Below are positions 1 to 8,395 of a DNA stretch of 64,000 nucleotides, piece after piece. How positions within the stretch are numbered: the stretch's first letter is position 1; each line of letters begins with the position of its first letter. A program made the position numbers and the translations under genes. Source of the DNA: an uncultured Bacteroidaceae bacterium (GTDB lineage: Bacteria; Bacteroidota; Bacteroidia; Bacteroidales; Bacteroidaceae). The stretch lies in NCBI GenBank assembly GCA_905234555.1, contig CAJOHO010000016.1, positions 1 through 64,000 on the forward strand, written 5' to 3'. The notes beneath the pieces were generated by a model, which saw nothing but the letters and a program-made list of their open reading frames with translations, did no database searches and had not been told where the DNA came from.

Positions 1-645
1 GTGGAGAAGAACGAGAAGGTGCTCGTGCTGCTCACCGATATGCCGTCGTATGCCGACTCCCTCTCCATCGTGTCGAACCGTATGGACCAGATTCCTTCCA
101 AGGACTCTATGCCTGGATCCCTCTATTCCGACCTCGCAAAGATCTACGAGAAGGCAGTTCAGTTCCCGGAGAGCGTAGGTGGCGGTTCCATCACCATCAT
201 CGCCGTGACCACGCTGAGTGGTGGCGACATCACACACGCCGTTCCCGACAACACCGGTTACATCACCGAGGGTCAGCTCTACCTGCGTCGTGACTCCGAC
301 ATCGGTAAGGTCATCGTCGATCCGTTCCGTTCACTCTCGCGTCTGAAGCAGCTCGTGGCTGGAAAGAAGACCCGTAAGGACCACTCACAGGTGATGAACG
401 CAGCCATCCGTCTCTATTCCGACGCTGCCAACGCCAAGACGAAGCTGGAGAACGGTTTCGACCTCACCGACTACGACAACCGCTGTCTCGAATTCGCCAA
501 GGAATACGCCGACAAGCTGCTCGCCATCGACGTGGATCTCGACACCACAGAGATGCTCGACGTAACCTGGTCCCTCTTCAAGAAATACTTCAAACTTGAA
601 GAAGTCAACATCAAGCGTGAACTTACAGATATTTATTGGAAATAA
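1..645 (+). CDS. ntpB: V-type ATP synthase subunit B (C-terminal part)
   Basis: C-terminal 214 residues of the non-catalytic B subunit of the V/A-type ATPase; the gene enters from the left edge, so the GTG at base 1 is an internal codon. The block VLLTDMPSYADSLSIVS, the SRLKQLV segment and the helical C-terminus ending in TDIYWK are characteristic of archaeal-type B subunits. The subunit sits in the cytoplasmic V1 head beside catalytic A. The next genes (D, I, K) are in the usual Bacteroidetes order on the same strand, which confirms the assignment. Only the missing 5' half is uncertain. Confidence 0.95.
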   Translation: MEKNEKVLVLLTDMPSYADSLSIVSNRMDQIPSKDSMPGSLYSDLAKIYEKAVQFPESVGGGSITIIAVTTLSGGDITHAVPDNTGYITEGQLYLRRDSDIGKVIVDPFRSLSRLKQLVAGKKTRKDHSQVMNAAIRLYSDAANAKTKLENGFDLTDYDNRCLEFAKEYADKLLAIDVDLDTTEMLDVTWSLFKKYFKLEEVNIKRELTDIYWK

Positions 646-649
646 GGGG

Positions 650-778
650 ACTCTCCCCCCGCCCTCCCTTGTAGGGAGGGGGCAGTTACCTTGTCAAGAG
701 AAATGACTATCAATAATCACTAATAGCAAAAGTATCTACTCCCCGCCCTACAAGGGAGGGGCAGGGGGGTGGGTCCTT
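650..778. repeat. Pair of G/C-rich hairpin elements in the B-D gap
   Basis: The 138-bp gap between subunits B and D holds two G/C-rich imperfect palindromes: CCCTCCCTTGTAGGGAGGG near 660-678 and GCCCTACAAGGGAGGGGC near 744-763. The second runs into a G-run just upstream of the subunit D start. They belong to the same dispersed family seen at 3331, 32283, 44073, 44563, 49019 and 59763. No T-run follows, so they are not classic terminators. Confidence 0.6.
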
Positions 779-783
779 ATCTT

Positions 784-1431
784 ATGGCAATAAAGTTTCA
801 ATATAACAAAACGTCGCTTCAGCAGATTGAAAAGCAACTGAAGATGCGTCAGCGCACCTTACCCATCATTAAGAGTAAGGAAACAGCGTTGCGCCTCGAA
901 GTGAAGAAATGCAAGGAGGAAGCCACGGAATTGGAAAAGAAACTGGAACAGCAAATCGCCGGATATGAGTCGCTCTATGCCCTCTGGGGAGAATTCGACA
1001 CCTCGCTCGTGTCCCTCAAGGACGTGGAGATCGACCGCAAGAAAGTGGCAGGCGTCACTGTCCCCGTCTTGACCAACATACGGCTCGAAGTCAAGCCTTT
1101 TGGTGTGTTCAGTGCTCCCAAGTGGTATTTCGACGGCATCAACCTGCTGCAAGGTCTGGCAAAGACCGCCGTGGAACGAGAGTTTGCGTTGGCAAAACTC
1201 GGTCTGCTCGATCATGCCCGACGCAAGACGACGCAAAAAGTCAACCTGTTCGAGAAAGTCCAGATTCCTGGATTCCAGGAGGCTGTGCGTAAGATCAAGC
1301 GATTCATGGAAGACGAAGAGAACCTCTCCAAGTCCAGTCAGAAGATCCTGAAATCGCTGCAGGAGAAACGCAAGGCAAAGGAAGAGGCGCTCGACGCTTC
1401 TGACGACAGCCAGAAAGGAGGTGCAGCATGA
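784..1431 (+). CDS. ntpD: V-type ATP synthase subunit D
   Basis: Central rotor-stalk subunit of the V/A-type ATPase (215 aa from the ATG at 784). An upstream GTG at 769 would add five residues inside the G-rich repeat, so 784 is preferred. The protein opens MAIKFQYNKTSLQQ and has long N- and C-terminal coiled-coil helices rich in K, E and Q, with a short central beta portion, as expected for subunit D. The 3' end overlaps the subunit I start by 4 bp, indicating translational coupling. The C-terminus is charged and of low complexity. Confidence 0.9.
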   Translation: MAIKFQYNKTSLQQIEKQLKMRQRTLPIIKSKETALRLEVKKCKEEATELEKKLEQQIAGYESLYALWGEFDTSLVSLKDVEIDRKKVAGVTVPVLTNIRLEVKPFGVFSAPKWYFDGINLLQGLAKTAVEREFALAKLGLLDHARRKTTQKVNLFEKVQIPGFQEAVRKIKRFMEDEENLSKSSQKILKSLQEKRKAKEEALDASDDSQKGGAA

Positions 1432-3283
1432 TTACACGAATGAAGAAACTCACGTTCCTCGTGACCAACAAGGAATACGAGCAGTTCCTCGCCGACATCC
1501 GCAAGATGGGCGTGGTCCACGTGGAGGAACTCCAGAGCGGTGCCACCAGTCCTGAGTTTGAGGCTGGCAAGGAACGGGCTGAACATCTGAAGAATGCCCT
1601 CGCAGCTCTCGACTATGCACAGCAGACCTGGAAGAGCGAACAGACCTACGAAGCTGTCAGTCCGGCTTCCGTGAAGGATGTAACTGCAGAAGGACAGGCC
1701 ATCGTGGAGCGTGTCGAAGCCCTGCAGGCAGAAGAAACCTCGCTCAAGCACCAGATTGAGGCGGCAGACAAGAATATCGCTGCCCTCGAACCTTGGGGCG
1801 AGTTCGATGCCAGTCAGTTCGAACCCCTCGCAGCCCAAGGCTACAAAGTCAGCTTCTTCGCTGTGCCCAACAAGATGTTCAAGGCAGAGTGGGGCGACAA
1901 GTATTTTGCCACACCCATCAACGAGATTGACAAGAAGATCTATTTCCTGACCTTCTCGCCCGAACATCCCGACATCACCGCCGAGACCATCGAACTGCCC
2001 GCACGCCCCCTTTCTGCCTACCAGCAGGAGAAGAAGGATTTGGAAGAATCCCTTGCCCAGGTGCATGAGCAGTTTCTCCAGATCAACGCAGAGAGTAGGG
2101 GAGTGCTGCTCGCCGCTCAGGTGGAGAACGAAAACGACCTCTCCCTGTCGAAAGTCCATCTCAACACCGAGAGTGTGGCTGGCGATGCCGTCAAGCTCAT
2201 GGTGGGCTGGGTACCCGAAGAGAAAGCAGCCGAAGTGGAAGCTTCCCTCGATGCCAAGCAGATCTTCTACGAAGCCGAAGCACCCACGCTGGAGGACAAC
2301 GTGCCTGTGGAGATCAAGAACGGCAAATACAGCTCCCTCTTCGAACCCATCCTCAAGATGTACTCACTCCCCAGCTACCACGACCTCGATGTGACACCCT
2401 ACTTCGCCCCCTTCTTCATGCTCTTCTTCGGACTCTGCATGGGCGATGCAGGTTACGGTGCACTCATCCTCGCTGCCAGCATCCTGCTCTTCAAGAAACT
2501 GCCTGCCGACAGCAAGCCGCTTGCCAAACTGGGCATCTACCTCGGTGCCATGACCATCGTCTGCGGCACACTCACAGGCTCCTTCTTCGGCATCGACCTC
2601 ACGCAGCAAGACTGGGCATTCCTCGCACCTGTGAAGCATTACTTCATCAACGAGAACAACTACACCATCTTCGGCTACTCGCCCATGATGGTCATCAGCG
2701 TCATCATCGGTCTCATCCAGGTACTTCTGGGAATGGTGCTGGCAGGCATGAAAGCCGCCAAACTCTACGGCTGGCGCTTCGCCGTGGGCAAGATGTCGTG
2801 GGTCACCATCATCATTGCCGCCATCATCTGCTTCGGTGTGCCCGCCCTCAGTTCTTCGTCTATATCCTTTATGGAATCATGGCGTTGAGCGCCTTCGGCA
2901 TCTTCTTCTACAACTCACCAGGCAAGAACCCGCTCGTCAACTTCGGCGGCGGCGTATGGGCAACCTACGGAATGGCAACAGGCCTGCTGGGCGACCTCCT
3001 CAGCTACATCCGACTCTTCGCACTCGGACTCACCGGAGGCGTGCTCGGAGGTGTGTTCAACCAGTTGGCACTCCAGCTCACCGACTCCATGTCGTGGGGT
3101 GTACGCTGGCTCCCCATGCTCATCATCCTGCTCCTGGGACACGGCATCAACTTCGGCCTCTGTATGATTTCCTCGTTCGTTCACCCCATGCGTCTGACCT
3201 TCGTCGAGTTCTTCAAGAATGCCGACTTCGAAGGCGGTGGCAAAGCCTACCAACCCTTCGAGGTGAAGAAAAGCCCCCTATAA
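1428..3283 (+). pseudogene. ntpI: V-type ATP synthase subunit I, frameshifted
   Basis: Membrane stator subunit (subunit I/a) that forms the ion half-channels against the K ring. The N-terminal cytoplasmic coiled-coil domain and first membrane helices read in one frame from 1428 to a TGA at 2886-2888. The remaining membrane part (QFFVYILYG... onward) reads in another frame from about 2850 to 3283 and includes the conserved LLSYIRLFALGL block with the essential arginine. Joining the parts at about 2845-2860 gives about 620 residues, the normal family length. The change fits loss of one base near CCGCCCTCAGTTC; I see no slippery heptamer. Either a real inactivating mutation, which would disable the pump, or a sequencing/assembly error. 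Confidence 0.8.
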
Positions 3284-3330
3284 CATGAAACAAAAAACAA
3301 TAAATAATTAATCATTAACAACTCCTCCGC

Positions 3331-3826
<496 letters not shown>

Positions 3827-3843
3827 GACCACACACACACATC

Positions 3844-3881
3844 AAAAAGGTCTCTCATCCAATCGGACGGGAGACCTTTTT
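3844..3881 (+). terminator. Intrinsic terminator of the V-ATPase operon
   Basis: Perfect 11-bp inverted repeat, AAAAAGGTCTC at 3844-3854 and GAGACCTTTTT at 3871-3881, starting 17 bp after the ntpK stop. The A-tract/T-tract arms mean it could work in both directions. Confidence 0.85.
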
Positions 3882-3943
3882 CGTTCTATTCGTCGTCTTT
3901 GTGCGAACTCAAAATATCGTAAGTCTTAACTGTAATGAAATTT

Positions 3944-3999
3944 CCAAGTACTTAGAATTTTATTTCCAAGTACTTGGAATTTTATTTTCAAGTACTTGG
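3944..3999. repeat. Three tandem palindromes with a 22-bp period
   Basis: Three copies of a palindrome centred on AAGTACTT (cores at 3946, 3968 and 3990) spaced exactly 22 bp apart, in the 350-bp gap between the V-ATPase terminator and the 3' end of the first TonB receptor gene. Full unit about TTCCAAGTACTTGGAA; the first copy has one mismatch in its right arm and the third one in its left. No gene is seen in the gap. Confidence 0.8.
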
Positions 4000-4176
4000 A
4001 ATTTTCGTTTGTGTTAAGTGTGTCAGAAGTTAGAGTGAACACAGCTGAGATTTGGAGTGTACACAGCTGAGCTTAAGTGCGTACACGTCAGAGATTTAGA
4101 GCAAGAAAAAGGCAGCGCCAGCGGTAAGGCTGACGACTGCCTTGAGGAACAGACTGAATATCGAACGGAAAGAAGC

Positions 4177-6749
4177 TTATAGTCTGTTCTTTTCTGCATT
4201 TCCTGCACCAGTTCCCTTGTACTTCGACGGGGTGACGTTGAAGCGGTAACGAAGCGAAAGAGAAACACAACGGGAATCGTTGTCCTCCATCTTGGTAAAC
4301 ATGAAGCGATTGCTGTAGATTGTGAAGCGACTGATACCCCCGTTGAAGATATCGTTGCCTGAGAGTTTGATGTTAAGGCGACGTTTGCAGAAATCTTTGC
4401 TGACACTGAGGGTGAATATTTCTGATATGGCATTGGCTCCAGTACAGCCATGTGTGTGCATATTGAAGTCCCCCTGTAGTAACCAGTCATGAGGTAGTGC
4501 AAGGATGTTGCCCAGTTGTAACGTCATCATAGGTTGGTTGAAGCTCTTCTGCTCGCCTCTGAACTCTGCTTTGAACCAAGGTTTCATCAATGAGATATTG
4601 TATTGTGGAGTCCATGTGACCTCATGAGCCAATTTTATATTCTTCTGTGCTCCTAATGTGACAATAAGCCAATCAGCATGGTCATAGTTCTTATGGGTAA
4701 CGAGGTTCACCTTGCTATCATTCTCCAAACTTCCTGCCGTATAAAGGATTGGATCTACGCAATGGGAGAAATTCACATTGAGATAGAGCCATTTCCACAT
4801 AGCCATTGTATTTATGTTGTGGTACTTAACCGGTTTCAGATAGGGATTGCCCGTCTGCAAATTCAGGCGGTTCTCATAAACAACATCACTGCTTAACTGC
4901 CAGTAGGACGGGCGTTTAGTTCGCTTGGCGTAACTGACGGAGAGTTGCACCTTCTTTACAGAGGTTGATAAGGAAACCGATGGGAAAAAGTCATCGTAGG
5001 TACGGCTTTGGTCGTCACGACGAATACCACTCACGAAGTATTCCGACTTCACATGTTCGTAGCGCAAACCAGCCGAGAATTGGAGGCGTCCCAGATTTTG
5101 GCGTAGCTCAACAAAGGGGGCGATGGCATGTTCATGCTGTTCGTTATTACTGTTGGCGATGTAGCCCTCCGTGTTCTCGAAACTGCTGTTCCATCGGGTA
5201 TTGGTGTACTCTTCGCCTACTTCAATCTGCCCTTTCCATAGAGGATGTGTCACGAAGAGTTTCTCTGCCATCATACGGCTGCGCGTCAGGGCATAGGTGT
5301 TCACGTCGCGGTCATCATACTCGTCGCTCAGTTCCTGCTGTTGGTTGCGGTTACGTTGGTTACGATAGGTATAGTCGGCATTGAAGTCGATAGCGAACTT
5401 TCCTATTTTACCTGTGTAGTAGAGATTCGCCTGGTGTTTAGGTACACCTTTGGCTCTGTTGACGCTGCTGTTCTGCAAGTGGTCATACCTATTGCCGTTG
5501 GCTTGCAGTTCATCGTCATTGTCGCCCCAATTCTTCACGTAGTCGTAAGTGTTCTGATAGAAACCGCCAAAAGAGTTGTTATCGTCCAATTGGTAGTTGA
5601 AACCGAAGCGACCTTCAAGGAATGGGTTGTGATACTTGTCCTTCTGCTTGTTGGTGATTACCCAAAGTGTGTCGGCAAAGACGGTCTGTTTGAACTCGCC
5701 TTTCTCCCACCTCTTGTTGTAAGCTCCAAAGAGATTGGCGAACAGTTCTAACTTTCCTGTGCGATAAGTTAGGTTGATGCGCTCATTATTCACGAAACCA
5801 CGTCCCTTGCGGCTCCATGAGGTCAGCTCTACACCCAAGCCTTCACCTGCAACACGCTTCGTATGGATGATGATAACGGCATTTACCGAAGCATCGTAGC
5901 GCGCACCAGGATTCTGTATAACCTCGACACTCTTGATGTTGTCCGACTGGATGTTCTTTAGTTCCTGTAAGTCAGTCAGCTTACGGGTGTTCAGGTAAAT
6001 CAATGGTGCACCTTTGCCCAAGATTTCAAATACGTCTCCTGTCTTTGAAATGGTCGGCACTCGTGACAGCACATCCTCAGCAGTTCCTAATCGCTCCATC
6101 ACAGTTCCCTCCACATTCATCACGAGTGCGTTTCCTTGCATTTCAACCTTGGGTCGCTCTCTGGTTACCAACACGCCATTCAGCGTATAGGTCTCAGGTT
6201 GCAGCTTTATGGTGCCCAGTTCGGTGCTGGTGCAATGGCGGTAAACGGTTTTGTAGCCTACGAAGGAGATGCGGGCAAGGACGGATGAAGCGTCTGATGG
6301 CGTGAGGCTTGTGGGAGCAGGGATGACGAAGAGTCCGCTTTCGTTTTGCTGATTCCGCCTGTGAGTAGGGTAGAGTCCTGGGGTGAGAGAAGGGCAATGT
6401 TGGCGTAGGCAACAGGCAGTCCTTTCTCGTCGATGATGACGCCTTTGTAGCGAGGAACGTTCTTCTGCGGACACTCCACAATGATTTCCTTGTCCTCCAC
6501 TGTCATATGAATGGGATAGAACCCAATCATCTGCTGGATGGCATCGGGCACAGTCTTACGCCGCACAGAGGTGGTGATGCGGAAGTCCTCCAGTTCGTTG
6601 TATAGAAAGCTGATGTTGTAATCCTCTGCCTCTTCGTTCAGTTGGCGTAAAGCTTCGCTGAGCGACACATTCTGGTAGTCACGGGTGATTCGTTGAGCCT
6701 GCACAGCAGTAGCAAGCATGCAGGATAGAAAGAAAATGATTCGTCTCAT
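4177..6749 (-). pseudogene. TonB-dependent outer-membrane receptor, frameshifted (unit 1)
   Basis: Outer-membrane beta-barrel receptor. N-terminal part (6749 down to about 6345): signal peptide, STN-like domain (about residues 20-85) and start of a carboxypeptidase-regulatory-like domain. The rest, including the plug region (VLSRVPTISKTGDVFEILG) and barrel, reads in another frame from about 6345 to 4177. The break is in an AAAA run where the paralogue at 8396-10966 goes straight from LLTG to NESGLFV; a GISNESG reading needs two fewer A bases, so a 2-bp insertion is the likely cause. Followed upstream by its FecR-like and sigma genes with 2-5 bp gaps. Nonfunctional unless the frame is restored. 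Confidence 0.8.
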
Positions 6750-6751
6750 GC

Positions 6752-7414
6752 CTATTCCACTACTATTATGTTTTCCTTCAGTTCTGCGTGAATGCTCTCA
6801 AAGAGGTTGAGGCGATGGAGCACGACCTCAATGCTGTCAGTCCGTTTCCATACGAAATAGAAACGAAGCGTGCGTGCCTCTGCGTTTTGGAACTCTACTT
6901 TTTTCTGATAGTACGCTGCAATCTCAGGCATCATCTTCTCCAGCGGCACGTTGTCGAATACAATGATTGAGTCCTCTTCTGCTTTCACAGAAATAATGGT
7001 AGACGATTGTTTCGACGCAATCACAACGGTGTCAGTCGTCTGTATAGTCTCAGCCTGTTCCTTAGCTTGACGACGGTACGAATCTTTCCACCAGCGGATG
7101 GCTGCAAAAGTCATTCCTGTGACGAGAAGCACGCCAATAAATCCAGCTGCCACCTTCATCCAAGTTCTTGCACTCTTTATATTCTTTTCTTTACTCTTCA
7201 AGTCCCATTTTTCATTGAACTTCCGCCATTCCTCTTCTACAGGAACCGTCTCTTCTTTCACTTCGCGTCTGGCAAAAGCCTGCTTCGTCAGCGCGAGTTG
7301 TTCGAACTGTTCTGCCAGTTCCTTGTCTTCGACGAACATCTGCCTAAGCTGTTCGTCCGTATAGTTTTCCGGATGTTCCTGCAACGAGAGCAGGAGTTGA
7401 GTCTTGTCTTCCAT
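6752..7414 (-). CDS. FecR-like anti-sigma factor (DUF4974 type)
   Basis: 220 aa, expected to sit in the inner membrane and hold the adjacent ECF sigma factor until a signal arrives from the TonB receptor. The cytoplasmic N-terminus (about 1-84) is charged, one membrane helix lies at about 85-107, and the periplasmic C-terminal 75 residues (NVPLEKMMPEIAAYYQKKVEF...LRFYFVW...) match the DUF4974/FecR C-terminal pattern. It lies 5 bp from the sigma gene and 2 bp from the receptor gene, so the three are an operon. It lacks most of the FecR beta domain, which is common for the short Bacteroidetes forms. Confidence 0.85.
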   Translation of the reverse strand: MEDKTQLLLSLQEHPENYTDEQLRQMFVEDKELAEQFEQLALTKQAFARREVKEETVPVEEEWRKFNEKWDLKSKEKNIKSARTWMKVAAGFIGVLLVTGMTFAAIRWWKDSYRRQAKEQAETIQTTDTVVIASKQSSTIISVKAEEDSIIVFDNVPLEKMMPEIAAYYQKKVEFQNAEARTLRFYFVWKRTDSIEVVLHRLNLFESIHAELKENIIVVE

Positions 7415-7419
7415 AATTC

Positions 7420-7920
7420 TTATCGTTTTGCTGTTTCTTTGAAATACTCTTTGATTTGTTGCAGAGACTGCGACAAATGGTTGTAAACGGTGACCTTGCT
7501 GACGCCAGTTGCTTGCGCCACTTCCTCATAACTCATTTCGCGCAGGAATCGCAGACGGAATATCTGCTGGCTGAGCGGAGGCAGTTTTGCCTCGACGAAG
7601 AGCATCAGCCGTTCCAGTCGGTCGTCTTCTCCGAAGGTTACGACGCGGCTATGCGCAGATTCCTGCAAGAAGAGCTTCTCCACCCGTTCCCGAATGGTCT
7701 TGTGGCTGAGCACATCGTGGCATCGGTTACGGACAGCCGACATGAGGTAGCCTTCCGTTTTGTCCTCCTGTGGCAACTTGTCAGCTTGCAACAGTCGGGC
7801 AAAGACATCGCTGACCACATCTTTGCTTTCGTCGGCATCGTAGAGCATCGTCCTTGCCAGACGATACATTCCTGAATAATGCCGACGATATATTTCTTCA
7901 AACCTTTCTTTACTTATCAT
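7420..7920 (-). CDS. RNA polymerase ECF-type sigma factor (unit 1)
   Basis: 166-aa extracytoplasmic-function sigma factor. Region 2 is at about residues 6-75 (YRRHYSGMYRLARTML, then DVVSDVFARLLQ) and region 4 at about 110-160 (LPPLSQQIFRLRFLREMSYEEVAQATGVSKVTVYNHL), joined by a short linker. First gene of the sigma/FecR-like/TonB unit, so it probably drives expression of its own operon and of uptake genes. The upstream region is AT-rich and carries four 21-bp-spaced palindromes at 8174-8251. Confidence 0.9.
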   Translation of the reverse strand: MISKERFEEIYRRHYSGMYRLARTMLYDADESKDVVSDVFARLLQADKLPQEDKTEGYLMSAVRNRCHDVLSHKTIRERVEKLFLQESAHSRVVTFGEDDRLERLMLFVEAKLPPLSQQIFRLRFLREMSYEEVAQATGVSKVTVYNHLSQSLQQIKEYFKETAKR

Positions 7921-8037
7921 TAATCGCTAATTCCTTATTATTAATTACGAAGAATAAAGAGTTCTTTTCAACAAAGACGGTTCAGCATCGCAACAAGCTA
8001 AGCAAACATCCCACTTTTTTCAAAAAAACTCTATTTT

Positions 8038-8083
8038 TCCTTTCTCTTTTAGTTTTTTCCCCTTTCTCTTTTAGTTTTCTCAT
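8038..8083. repeat. Short tandem duplication upstream of the unit 1 sigma gene
   Basis: CCTTTCTCTTTTAGTTTT occurs twice in a row, about 22 bp apart. The otherwise near-identical copy of this region at 12618-12948 has it only once, so this is a recent tandem duplication or its loss in the other copy. Confidence 0.65.
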
Positions 8084-8173
8084 CCAGGTTGTTAACAAAA
8101 AACCTGCTTTCTGTTCAGAAAAAAATCGGTTTTTGTTCACATATAAAATGAAAAGTCTTAAGAAAAAACTTAA

Positions 8174-8251
8174 AATCACATTGTGATTCCTGTAAATCAC
8201 AATGTGATTCTTATAAATCACAATGTGATTCTTGTAAATCACAATGTGATT
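8174..8251. repeat. Four tandem palindromes with a 21-bp period
   Basis: Four 15-bp near-perfect palindromes of type AATCACAATGTGATT at 8174, 8195, 8216 and 8237, spaced exactly 21 bp, between the unit 1 sigma gene and the 3' end of the unit 2 receptor. The duplicated copy of this region near 12.9 kb has only one (12923-12937), so the array has expanded or contracted. The rest of the 7921-8395 gap is AT-rich and shows no gene. Confidence 0.85.
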
Positions 8252-8395
8252 CCAATTATTTTGTTAAGGAAAAAGAAGTTTTCTGTAAAGAGAAATACTA
8301 TTTAGTGTGAACGGTTCCAAACTTGTTTGTGAAGTGTCGAGCGTGTGCATCTTAAGAAAATCGCCATTCATGATGCTTCATACATCATCGGTCTC

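Noticed and set aside
2835..2860. Programmed ribosomal frameshift in ntpI
   Set aside because: No slippery heptamer or downstream pseudoknot is visible, and family members elsewhere are encoded in one frame as far as known.
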